A stretch of 64,000 bases of DNA from NCBI GenBank assembly GCA_021904315.1, contig CM038913.1, forward strand, positions 41,500 to 105,499, in the 5' to 3' direction. How positions within the stretch are numbered: position 1 is the first letter of the stretch; every line of letters begins with the position of its first letter. This document shows, in pieces, positions 24,291 to 36,090 of this stretch. Origin of the DNA: Sphagnum magellanicum (taxonomy: Eukaryota; Streptophyta; Sphagnopsida; Sphagnales; Sphagnaceae). Below the pieces are notes generated by a model that did no database searches, had not been told where the DNA came from, and saw nothing but the letters and a program-made list of their open reading frames with translations. Made by a program: the position numbers and the translations under genes.

Positions 24291-24419
24291 TTTTATATAT
24301 ATTTGTATTATTATTTTACTATTTGTAATTTTATTTTATTTTCTACATTTGTATACATGAACCAGAACAATCACACCATTTTTGACAATCCTTATTTCAT
24401 TATTTAATTTGATTATTTT

Positions 24420-27128
24420 GATTTTCATATTTGCATTGGATTTTGTAATGCACTAAATAACAATACAATGTAAAGTCAATATAATTATTTCAAAATGAAT
24501 TTCAAATTTCCAAATATAATGTTTTGAAAATTGGATCCCAACTTTGGTTACAAATTGAATATAATCATCTAAAGAACATCCATTTTTAAATTTTTAAATT
24601 TTTTTCATCACTTAATCTAATTCTATATTGTGTCAATTGATCATTCAATCAATTAATACTTTTTATCTCATAATAACATTTGATTTACTAACAATTTTAT
24701 CCCAAATGTAAAAACATAACATTGATTTAAAATATTTATTTCCAAAATCCCAATATAATATATTTAATTAAAATAATGTAAATACATAGTTTCATTTCAC
24801 ATGTGAAGTACAAAGTTTAATTTGATTTTTAGAATTTCATAGGTTTTTTAGTTCATACTTACATTTGATTAAAAAGTTGGAGAATCGCTTACATTATGCC
24901 TCATAAGCCTTGATAGAAGTAGCATGCCTTAGTCACAATAGTCATACACGGTGATATGTTACCATTCCTAAATTCTCATGATCCATACGAATCTTGTGCA
25001 CTACAATCTCCATGTGAGTCTCACTCAGATGGTCCTTACATTTGTAGCAATGTTTGGTTTGACTAAAACAAAAAAATTTGTTTTCAATTTGGAAATCAAA
25101 GCAAGGAAAATGATTAGAGCAAAAACGATCAAAAGCAAAATAAAATGAGAACTCACCTCGAGCACGAGCCACGCACTCCAACAAAAGCTCAGATAGTCCA
25201 AGAACTTACTTCAAGTAGCCTGTGACACTCACTGGCACCAACAGCTTCCCCGGAGGGAAAACAAAACTGCACAGAAATCATCACTAGCAAGCACAATGCA
25301 CAAAACACAATGCTCCTTAACTCAAGCACCCCATGGCACCACACTCCTTCACTCAACATCCAACACAAAAGAACACACACTCACACAAAAACACAAACTA
25401 AGCACAATGAACCTACAAAGGAAACTAGCAAAGCTCCTTCTCTCACCTGACTATGATGCAAATATAACCCAAACCCCGTTAGTGTAAATGATGCTGTTTA
25501 AGGTAGCACCCAACACCGATGTTGGATGCAATAGTCCATCCCCTGCCCCCCTGCCCACCTGCCCCACACTCCCACGTGGGGTGGGCAGAGTCTAATCAAT
25601 AAACATCACTAGTTCAGGTTCAACACTCACATGGAAAGACATTACTGTCTGTCCAAGGATATGGACCATATGGTGGCAACAACAGATCCATCAGTGACTA
25701 TTTAGGCTTCATCTCATCAGGTCCAGCAGCAACTCATTCCTGTTTCTCATTCTCTCATTTGCCATGATGCTTGTTTCATGCACATTAGCTCCAGAATTCC
25801 ATGTCTTCTATGCTGGCAGGTTTTCTTTCTAGAGCTTCCATCAGCCAAAATATGGCATCTGAAGTTTTGTCCAACACATTGGAAAAAAGATCCATGACTG
25901 TCACTGAAGCTAGAGAATATTTACCCATATGAGACTATAGACTGTCTCCATAATGAGGATGAGGATGAAGATAAAGATGCCATTATTGACAAATTGAGTC
26001 AACACAAAAGAAAGGTCATTGCTAAGACAGCAACCACTGGGAGTTGCCTCAGTGCCTACCTGCTAAAAGGTGCATGGCAATATGTTCAAGCAGATACACA
26101 TCACAGAGCTATACCCAATCAAAGACTCTGCAAACACCACTGCCAATTGAAAAAGCAGAATTGGAAGCCTCTCCCACCTTTGTCCAAAAGTGGATCCATG
26201 AACCTTCAGCAATGACAGGCTGAGAGATCTCACCGTTGGGTTCAGAATTTGTTGTCCAAAAGCAAATGGATCTGCAGAGAACATCAAACAGTACCAAACT
26301 GGATTGAACAATGCCATAATATCTCACTTCTATCCATTCTATGTCAAAAGTAGAAGTGGCTTTACTGTCTGAAATAGAGTTCAGTGATATTGCTGCCCAA
26401 ATATTCCTGTGGAATCTCTGAAAGAAACTCATAAGCCCAACCCACTCCCCTTCTAATACCAAGAGTGATCGCATCCTATCAACTTTCTAACTGTTGCCCA
26501 AATTTTGATCTGGCAACTTGAGAATACCAAAATTCTCAAAATGTTTGCTGATTGGTGACCTAGTAAAATGAGCTTTCAAATCCTCATGGTCAACTGAAAG
26601 GTTTACACATAGATGCACTTCAGTTGTATGCTCACTTGATTCTGTTAAGAGAGGGACAGAACTTGACTTCAAAACATATATACTTTGTAAAAAAGTTGAA
26701 TCTCCTCAAGCACATCAACATTGATCCAGCCATCATTTGAGGAGAGACCCCTTCCTTTGTACGGATGGTTGTCCAATACATTTAACTCAACGTAAGCTAT
26801 TTTGTGACTGTTTCGAGAGACGGGGAACCTAGAATAAACCTAGTTTTTTATTCTGCAGAGTGCGAAGGCTTGAGAATCAAATCTCCTACTGTCGAAAAGG
26901 TACATTGCCCCTGATCATTCTCGTTGCCTTCACAAAAATTAGACCTAATACACACTGGCCCAATTACTACTGCACAGTTTGTCCTTGCCCCCAACTTGAC
27001 TATATGCTGCCAATTGGAAGCAAAAGAAGGGCAAACGCTTTCAGTCCCTTTTCACATGTCAAGCATACAAAAGGGGATGAGCCCAACAAAATGCAATACA
27101 AGAAGAAGCGGGTAAATAGGGAGGCCCC
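24420..27128. other. No gene recognised; downstream flank of the WDR48-like gene
   Basis: 24420-24900 is AT-rich. From 25150 to 27128 the DNA is less AT-rich, as expected for flank or decayed exon material, and the 3' UTR and poly-A site of the gene ending at 27129 should lie here. Several open frames of 60-120 codons exist on both strands, without motifs that I know. Confidence 0.35.
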
Positions 27129-29704
27129 TTATCGGTTGGGTACAGTCCGATACTGCAGGCAAAGATCCTCTGGCTTCTTCCAAATATAAGCCCGCACTGT
27201 TGCCAGACTCATTTCCAAAGGCAGTACCTAAAATTTCAACAAAAGAATGCTCAAATGTCAAAGATACATGTGATGCAAAACTGGGAAGAACTCAGTGACA
27301 AGATGGGGAAGTGCAAAAACTGACAGATCTTTTGAGCAGGTCAACTTGGTGGCAGAGAACAATATTGTTGTAATACCTGATCATTACAGACAATTTCAAC
27401 CACAGGTTTGACTGGTTGTTGCCAGACTCTTGAACCTGGCCTAAATGGAACATAACCATTTCCAACAGCTTGTTGGCTGCCCTGTCGCCCTGTTGTGGAT
27501 GTTGTTTCAGAAACACTGTCCTCCAAGGGCTTGTCAATCACCAATTTCTCAAGCACATAATTTACCACCTGCATCCAGATGGGCATGGCAAGCACCATTA
27601 AGCCTCAAAATACTGGTCAGGTGCCCATCTCAAATACATGACAGAAACAATTGATCACTAGGAAGCAAGGAATCTAGAATTCATCAATCTATGGGTACCT
27701 CAGACTCTTTCAAGGTTAGAAGGACAAGCACTTTACTTTGTGCATTCGAAGTATTCGGGGAGCACTTAATTTTCCCTGTGTAAGAATCTGGAGTGATGTC
27801 CCTTCACATGGTTGCAAGAAAAAGCTACACCTGTATGCAAGTTATCAGTACACACACCCACACCCAGAAAAAAATGATTTAGAACTACAGCAATGAAGAT
27901 GTGGATCTCCTTATCCAACTTTGACAAGGAGAGTCAAATAATTTGAACAGATTGTTCACAGCCCTTGATAGCAGAGATTTAAGTAGTCTCAAACTCAGCA
28001 ACAAAACTCTGTCTGAAGATGAAGAAAAGTACTTTGCATTCTCGCGTGGTGGCAGGCGATTGTGCAATACACACTCCATGACCCACCATGGAAGATCTTT
28101 CTCATCCTCACTTCCATCCAATTCTGAAGCTTTTTTCCGCCATGGGCCTCCCTGCCATAGCAGATATAATAAAACCCGCTCAAATCCTTATAAGGTCTGC
28201 AGCACAGAACTTGTCTAAAACTTTGCCTGGACTTCAGAAAATTGATGTGTCCTGTGTGCACATACCTGGGAACCCTCTGTGATGATGGAGGGTGGAGAGG
28301 AGGTTGAAAACTCAAAAGCAGGTAAGACCAAAGGTTGGTGACTGTTAGAATCATCATGAGAGTCATCAGAGGATGGCCGACGATCAGGATGATGCTCTCC
28401 AATCCCAGACTCTGCATCCCCATTGGCAGCAGTACTGGTGATACTACTCCTCTGTCTTCGTCGTGTCATCCAACTTGCCATGAGACCCCTTAATGTTTCC
28501 TGACCAATATTCAACTGCAAGGTCCAACCAAGGGACAACAGCATCCCTGAGCAGATCATTACCAACTCCACTGTAACCACAAATATCCCAAGGCTCCACA
28601 GAATAAACACATGAGACCTTCCAGGACATTTACCTTCAACTCCTCTGATGCGCCAGGCACATGCAAATCAGCTGCATACATCTCTGCAGAAAAACACTGG
28701 GGTGTATCCAAATGCACAGATATGCTCCCCAGCCTTGTATCCATGGTAAACCATGCTGGCACACTTACCTGTTCCCATCATCAACCACTTTGAGAACTGC
28801 ACATTGCTTGAAGGATTGTATCAGTCTCACAGACACACCATGACTGCAGAAGGAAATCTGCAATAAGATCTTCATGAATACTACTCACACACCACTAAGA
28901 GTCAAAACTGGACAAAGTCCATCTATATACAAGTGCTTAGGGTTTAGGGTTTATTTACAAGTTTGATCAGGAGAATTCCCAAAAACTAAAATCAGCACAC
29001 ACAAGTACCAAGAAGAGTTGACAGAGTGATTCTACCATTTCAAACAGCTCCTTCTCCTTGTCTTCAAATGAAACCTGTGGCATCAATACATCAGCCCACA
29101 AACAATCTCTCTGCTGGGAAATGTTCATGCATGAGATAAATTTTTCAAGATGCAGCAGAAGAGCCATTGATATACACATTGAAAAAATCAATGGAAGTGA
29201 TGGCATTAAAACTGTACCTTGCCAAAGTCTGTAATCACAGTCCCTCGTGTGATCTCCCAGAGCTTCACATTGCCTGTGGCATCCAACAGACAAACACCAG
29301 CACAATCATTTGGTGCATTTCATCTCCATTCTCCTGTGCATAGACAGATACCTTGAAAAAGCCAGCACATCCAGAAGGAGCTGCAGTCACTATTCACCTT
29401 AACACATTAGGAATATGCAAGGAGATGCATTTCAGAGCAGGAATATTTCAGCGCTGCAAATTCTCGTCACAAGTATAAATCCTAGGGGTGCTTTTGAAAC
29501 ATGTATGTATTCTATGTTATTGTAGGACTGTGAAAGCAGTAGTTATTGGTTAGCACTCACACAAATGCTCATCAAAGGCCAATCAAATATTCTGAGAATT
29601 TCACAGACCTTTGTAAGCACATGTCGCCGATCATTCAGAATTGAATGACACACAATACCAGCTGTCCCTGGAATTGTTGAAGTAGGATGAGTGTACAAAG
29701 CAAC
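27129..29704 (-). CDS. WDR48: WDR48/UAF1-like protein, C-terminal half (possibly truncated)
   Basis: WDR48/UAF1 is a WD40 scaffold that activates ubiquitin-specific proteases; the plant homologue is less well characterised. Nine exons join in phase: 29704-29609, 29283-29218, 29074-29036, 28768-28634, 28514-28266, 28151-28033, 27830-27737, 27568-27377 and 27227-27129 (TAA), 362 residues. Landmarks in order: TIPGTAGIV, NDRRHVLTK, GNVKLWEITRG, VPAWFTMDTRLGSISVHLDT, QCFSAEMYAADL, ETLRGLMASW, a Ser/Asp-rich linker, LPWWVMECVL, QILTQGKLSAPRILR, EIVCNDQVL and TVRAYIWKKPEDL. The N-terminal WD repeats, about half of the family's usual length, are not seen between 29705 and the right edge. The 29283 exon is preceded by TG, not AG. 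A dispersed repeat begins about 300 bp upstream of the first exon. I read this as a recently damaged or 5'-truncated gene; a very long intron is less likely. Confidence 0.88.
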
Positions 29705-29989
29705 CTTCAAAACACACACACCCCCAAAACACCCCCATCGCAACCAACCAAACAAACCCATCCAAGGAACAAATTCAGTCTTATTAGAATTTGCTTCTCA
29801 CACTGTCTTCAATCAACTCCTTTTGTGAATGGATTCATGCAAACTTCTAGGACCGACCCAATTGAAGAGCATCATGGGCAGCAAGTTGGAAATGTTGAGA
29901 GGACAATGTGAAGATGAAAATAAAATGTTGCCAATCAAACAATGATTAGGATTTAGACCATACCCATAGGTGAAAAACATGTGAACAAT

Positions 29990-30665
29990 GCAAACAAATA
30001 ACTCTCATGAAAATCAAGAAATCAAGAAATCTCCATGCTCATCGTTAGGAAAGCCAGAACAAGGTACAAAACATTTTTTCTTGAAGTCAAAGAAAGAATT
30101 CCAGATAAGGCCTGAAGAACTGGGAAGGAGCAAAACACACCCAACAGGAGAGAACTCAAACAAAGAACAATCAAACTAGCAGCATGAACAAAAGTGCATC
30201 TCTAAATTGTTCAGGGACCCATCAACAGTAATATGTAAGCAATTTATCTATTGCAATGTACCCACTGACTTCATCAGCTCCCTACAGTGGGTATTGGCCA
30301 GTGCAACCACAAACCTGCATACTGAGTTTCTCTTGCATGCCTGGAAGTGACAGGAAGACTCAAGCATGATACTGGCTAGCAACTAACACCATAGAAGGGG
30401 AAAACACATTGACAAGCAGAGGGGAAAAAAGAAAAAAGAGAACAGGAGAAAAGAAGAAAAAAACAAAGACTAACAGAAAATGGGGGAAATAGAAACAAGG
30501 ACCAAGTGGACTTCAAAAAGATCCCCACTTGCAAGACTCTATACAGAATCATTAGGAAGACTCCAAACACTGAAATTCCAAAAAGAAATTTCTCTTTATG
30601 GAGCAACCCTCTAGTCCTCTTTAAGAGAATATTTAGAGGGTAGCCTTTTTTCTTCACAAGGATGA
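29990..30665 (-). repeat. Dispersed repeat, copy 1 (partner at 48.2 kb, inverted)
   Basis: The reverse complement of this stretch matches 48230-48870 in order: GG(C/T).ACCCTCTAA, GGACTAGAGGGTTGCTC, TTTTTGGAATTTCAG, TAATGATTCTGT or its variant, TAGTCTTG.AAG, CTAGCCAGTA.CATG, ACTGTAGGGAGCTGATG, TCAGTGGG, GTCCCTGAACA-like, and GGAGATTTCTTGAT. No coding capacity. It sits just upstream of the first WDR48 exon found. Confidence 0.75.
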
Positions 30666-31900
30666 TTTAAGACTGACCACTGGAGGAAAAAGAAAACTCT
30701 AGAACTACAAAGCCTCAATACAACAAAATGTAATTCTGCCATATCATATAATGCCAAGAGAGAGATTGAAAAAAGAGGAGAGAATACAAAGTGAATTTTT
30801 TTTATATTACAAAATTGAGAGGATTTTTTTATTAAAAAAACCCTGGACCTAAACAATTGAGTTAGATTGATAAAATTGAGTTGGAAAAATACAAGGAGGT
30901 TTTCTTTTTGGGGAACCAAAAAAACTTAAGAAAACTTGGGAATTTCTTTATTTTAAAAAAAAATTAGATTCAACTAATGTAATTTGTGGTAATTATTGGA
31001 AAAAATAGCCAATTTTTTTATGTTACAAAATTGAGAGGAATTTTTTTTAAACCCTGGAGCTAAATAATTGAGTTAGATTAATAAAATTGAGTCAGGAAAA
31101 AAAAAGAGAATAATAATTTGAGTCAGAAAAATACAATGAGGGGTTTTTTTTTGAGGGAGGAACAAAAAAAATTTAAGAAAACTTGGGAATTTTTTTTGTT
31201 TTAGGAAATCTAGATTCAACTAATGTAATTTTGGTAATTATTGGGAAAAAAAAAATCATCAATTCAACTAATTTAAATATGGCAATTTCAAGACAAAAAA
31301 AGAAGAAGGCTAGAAATCTACCCAACAACATTTGCAATTTTGTTTTAAAAAATCTCAAAATGTGGTGATTTTTTTGAAAATTTTCAAAAAGTTCCCTTGA
31401 ACATGTTGCTTGGGGATTGTATTATATTATATTATATTTTATTTTTTACAATACTCCCTGGTCGGATTTGGCAACAAACTGTTGAATAATTAATTAAATT
31501 TTATATCTTAATTTTTGGCACTTGATATTCAAGTTCAGAATTTTTTTGGCAAATAATGGTTACAAAAAATAAATAAAATAAACACATTCTTGTTGCGTAA
31601 AATTTATGGAACATTCTAGTGTACTTGCAAATTCTTTTTAAATTTTATAATAATTATTGAAATGTTTTGGAACATGTAATAAATAATTTTTCAAAAACAA
31701 ACCATTTTACCTACTTGACTCCACCTCAGGTGTCCACTTATTTTGGGATCGGCCCTTTCCGAGTTACCTACACCTACTTAACCTTCCTGACTATAGGACC
31801 TACGGGACCTCTATCTTTTGGCGCAAAAGATAGGTCCTTTACAGGATAGCGAGGGTAGGCCTAACTTAAGGACCACTTTAGATAGGGGTCCAAGGTCCAA
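30666..31900. other. AT-rich, homopolymer-rich stretch, no gene
   Basis: Two similar blocks, about 30780-30990 and 31005-31250, each contain TTACAAAATTGAGAGGA, a T run, then CCCTGGA(C/G)CTAAA.AATTGAGTTAGATT and GATTCAACTAATGTAATTT, so this is a degenerate tandem duplication of about 230 bp. No coding potential. Confidence 0.55.
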
Positions 31901-31906
31901 TTTCCT

Positions 31907-33125
31907 AGGAACCAATTCGGACTCATTTGAAGCAAATTAAAGTCCTTGAGTTGGACCCTTCTTTGGACCCTAGCTTGCATCGTGGTTCCTCAAATCATGA
32001 GGTTTTATTTTTATTTTTATTTTTATTTAATGAAAAAAATTATTCTATTTTATTTAAAATAATAATTACATGGTTCGAACCAGTTGATTTTCCTTCTAAA
32101 ATGGTGCCATGTAAGTAAGTTTAGCCTCGACTTTTTCATCTTGGGTCTTCATCTAAAGGCCATGGGTCCAATTTATGGTTCTCATCCAATAAGATTGCTC
32201 TATTTCACTGGACCCTCAATGGACCTTGGACCCTCATCTAAAGTGACCCTTGAACAATTGTTGGAAAACTTTATTTTGGGGGTGGGGAGTTGGGGTAGCG
32301 AGGAAGTGTAAGATAAGGACTAAGGACCCCAGATAGGGCTGTTATGGGAATGACAGTCCAGGGAAGTTGGGACTCAAGCATGGGAGCCCAACTCCTAGAA
32401 CAGCCCCATTTGAGGTCCTTACTTGATGTAAAGAACTCCTTAATTATTATAATTTGTTTAGGATAAGGTGCCATCCTCTGTTGAGGTAGGGACTCTTCTG
32501 AAGGTAAGGCACCATCCAGATATGCTAGAAAAATTGTACCCATTTTTTTATGGGTAGGGTAAGGCCCCCATGGTGGGGGCGGGCATCCCTAAATAAGGAG
32601 CCTCGGATAAGACCTTAGCCTAGTCTAGCCTTGGATTTTGGGAATGTCTCCCACCCTTGGGCCTTACCCATGTAGACTAGGAGCCACTAAGATCAGGAAA
32701 CATCTTAGGTGTATACGAGGCCTTCTTACACCTATAATAGGACTAGGAGGGACCTTACGAATACACCTACAAGAGACCTCTTACACCTACTAGCTCTTAG
32801 TCCTACTAGGAGGTGCAACAGGCCTGTTGTAGGCTAAGGGCCACTTTAGATGAGGGTCCAAGGTCCAGGGTCCAATGAAATAGAGCAATCCTATTGGATG
32901 AGAGTCGTAAATTGGACCCACAACCTTTAGACAAGGATGGAAGACCAAAAAGTGGCAAATCGAGGCTAAACTTACATGGCACAATTTTAGAGGGAAAATC
33001 AATTGATTCAAACCCTTAAAAAAAAAAACCCTAAAAAAGGAGAGCTCGTGATTTGAAGAACCTAAACCCTAGGGTTCAACTCAAGGATTCAATTTGCTTC
33101 AAATGAGTCCAAATTGGTTCCTAGT
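31907..33125. mobile_element. Large foldback (inverted-repeat) element
   Basis: The left arm, about 31907-32256, is the reverse complement of the right arm, about 32830-33125. The outer ends are CTAGGAACCAATT.GGACTC on the left and its complement on the right; the inner ends are CCCTCATCTAAAGTG.CCCT. The left arm is longer because of an AT-rich insertion near 32000-32060. The spacer of about 570 bp (32257-32829) has further short palindromes such as GCCCCCATGGTGGGGGC. No open frame fits a transposase. A transcript would fold into a hairpin of about 300 bp. Confidence 0.78.
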
Positions 33126-33668
33126 AGTGTTGATGGGTTGTTGAGAAAATCATTGGTTATCAACAACGATACAAGGGTTGAAATTAGGGTTGAAATTGGT
33201 CAATGACCAACGGCCCCGACCAAATACCTAGAGACCCTACCTATGTGGTATATATGTTTTTGTAAAGACCCGACAAGAAGACCTAGTAGCCGCCTAGGTA
33301 GTAGGTATTTGCTAATTTGATGAAACCAAAAAATGTGACCCAAAATCTTTCATGTTTCATCAAGAGATGTTCTTGAATCCTTATTCATACATTCGAACAT
33401 TTTGAGTGTCATTCTTCATTTTTGTTGCATTCATATGATTTGATCTCCACTTTTAGCTCCCCCTTTTCACTACAATTTGACAAGCATGAGATCACAATTG
33501 TGATAATAAATAAACAAGGAACCAAAGAAATTTAAGCTTTGTGTACATGATCTTTACCCTAACATTATATGATATAGTTATCAAATCAAATATTAGGTTG
33601 ATTATTTCAAAACAATCCTTATGCATGATAGATGAACATTATTTAAAAAGTTGGGAATCCTACTACCA

Positions 33669-33866
33669 TAATACCTTGTCCATTTCAACACATGTATGGA
33701 TCGAATAATTAATTAATTTAAAAAATTTCATTTCAACACATGGAATATTTCCTAAATTTTATTTATTTTTGTTTAACATTATTTTTTGATTTGGAAGAAA
33801 TAATTTTTTGAAATTTTCAACATTTCTGAAAATAATATAATTAGTGTCGAATTGGCCAAGGTACTA
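33669..33866 (-). mobile_element. MITE-like element, copy 2
   Basis: The left end is AATACCTTGTCCATTTCAAC followed by ACATG; the right end is TGTCGAATTGGCCAAGGTAC. About 198 bp, AT-rich, same internal TTTTGAAATTTTCAACATTT motif as the other copies. Confidence 0.75.
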
Positions 33867-35560
33867 GGGTAATATGGGTATGGCCAAAACAAACAAATTC
33901 ATAACTTGCAAGTTTCAAATTTCTTTTCAAAATTCGATCATTTGATAAAAACCCTATTTGAGATGGAAAAAAAATAAATTAGAAAGATTTTCTCCTATTG
34001 GTCATTCCAAAAAGAAAAGAAAAAAGAAAAACCAACCAACACTAATAAAAACTCAAATTTTTTTTTGTTTGTTTTTAAACATAATATATTTTATCCCAAA
34101 ATTAAATCGAAGCCATCCCCTCCAATAACTAGGAAAATAGGGAATCAAGAGTATTGTCTAAACAAATAAATTCATAAAAAATAAAAAAAAAGCAACAACA
34201 TGCTGGGTACCTATAATGCAATGTTGATAGATTTTATAAATTAAGCAAGGTCAAACTTAAATTATAAGTTAGTTTCCAGGGTATTTAATTTAAAGGTTAT
34301 GAGTTTTGTTGGAATTGTTGTTGGAATCTAACTACACAACCAACCTCATTTCAAAATTGAATTAGAACGTAAATCAAGGATCTTGTCATGTTTTGAATAG
34401 GTTTTTTATATAATATAAATATAATGTTATTTTAATGGTATAAGCATGAGCTTTCATTTTAGGCAAGTTATTTGTTTTGATTGTTATGCATAATTAAAAC
34501 TACATGACATCTATTTTGAATTGTGTGCTGCACTAGTTGAATAAAATAGTGCTACACAAAAAGAATAATGTTTAATTTTGTGTAATGGAAATAGAATTGG
34601 ACCTAGTTTTGAACTAAACCAACTATTAATCTTTTATGAAAATGATCGGAACCAAAGGTTTTTTAAATCCAATGAATTGATTTTAAGATCAAATCAAAGA
34701 TTCCCTTTTCTGAAAAAAAGTTCGCATCGGGACTTAAGGTCTATAAACTAAACTATAATGGTATAATGCAAAACAAAATTAAAATTATTGCTTTAAAAAG
34801 TACATTGACTTTGAATAGTGTTGGTAAAAATAATTTCACCTTCAATTTATGTAATTTAACTATGCACATGTCCAATAAATGAAAATTGCTAATATTTTAT
34901 ATTCAATTTTAATTTTAAAATTCTTCTTTTGTGCATAATAACATTTGGGGTTCTAAAAAGGTTTGGGGGGTTGAAAAAAGGACCCACATTCAAGGTGATT
35001 TAAAGAATAATTGTAATATAAAAATTTCAAAATATTCAAAAACAAATTATTTGATGCCCTATTTGAGATGAAAAAGGAAATTTTAGAAAACCCTTTTCAT
35101 TGTCAATTTTGAAGGGGGGAAAAAATTAAGTAACATTAGTAAAAACCAATCTATGGGCGATTCTTTGATTTTAAATCGTTATTTGATTTTTCGTTAAAAT
35201 TTTGAAAATTGTGCTTGTCTATTCAAACTACGTATTTATTTTTTCTAGACCGCAATTATATATTATAACTATTTTTTAAAAATTTGATGCTTGCACTTAT
35301 CAACCCTAAATGGGATGATGACATGGCTAATGGGTATGATGTTGAATTGGCAAAGTTGAATACATGTGAAATATCAAAAGACATGTCATTCTTGATCTTT
35401 TTGGTTCATTCCTACAAATGTCTAATCTCAAAATGTTCATAACATGTGTTTTGTGTTGGATTTGTAGTACAAAAACCTTCATTTAATGTTTTCTTTCATT
35501 GACTTTCAAGAGGGCAATGAAGTTCAATTGAAGTTGTTTCGATTTATGATTAGAAATCAC
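33867..35560. other. AT-rich stretch, no gene
   Basis: Dense stops in all frames and poly-A/T tracts. It may include 5' remains of the hAT relic that follows, but no motif is clear before 35565. Confidence 0.35.
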
Positions 35561-35564
35561 TAAC

Positions 35565-36090
35565 CCCAATCTTGATTTTTTTAATATCATCAACATTCGC
35601 ATCCAATAACTTCTATTTTTTTTGTCGATTCTTGCCAAAGGATTGGGTCACTAAAGAAATGTTACATTTCAAAAGATTTTATATTGATGCAAATAACATC
35701 AAATGTCCACTGTTACGGTGGAAGAAACACAAAGCTATGTTCCTTTCCATGGGTTTGTTTTGCATAGAGAATTGTCGAATCACAAATAAAGACAAAATGC
35801 ATTTTCTCCCTTGTTAATATGTTGATCAATCTACAATGATGTAAATTACAAACTCACAATCTTGAATGATTGATCTTTGTTCACAAAAATTGGCCTAATG
35901 CCCAATTGTAATATTCTACAAAACATAGTGGATGTGGTTGAACTTAAAGCAAAATTGGCAAAAGAATTGAAAGAATAATTTGAAGGTGCTTTTGAGCATA
36001 AGGAAGCAAATGATGTGCATGATTGTTGGAAGACTTATTCTAGCTTAACAAGCATTACTAATTTTGTATCATGCGTTTGAAAAAAATCAT
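35565..36090 (+). pseudogene. hAT-type transposase relic (C-terminal region)
   Basis: The plus strand reads LHFKRFYIDANNIKCPLLRW then KKHKAMF, which fits the pattern KCPL.WW..HE..FP of the hAT dimerisation region. After a gap another frame gives LMPNCNILQNIVDVVELKAK, LAKELKE, a TAA, then FEGAFEHKEAN, which fits the NLVE....LEEEL..FEG segment that follows in hAT-like plant transposases. Stops and frameshifts show it is dead. The identification rests on short motifs only. Confidence 0.5.

Noticed and set aside
24093-24407. Phe/Tyr-rich open frame that could be read as membrane protein
   Set aside because: It follows from T-rich repeats; hydrophobicity here is a result of TTT and TAT codons.
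28215-28610. Start of the WDR48-like gene at an ATG near 28610
   Set aside because: Family homology continues upstream in four further exons with matching phases, so this ATG is inside an intron or exon and not a start.
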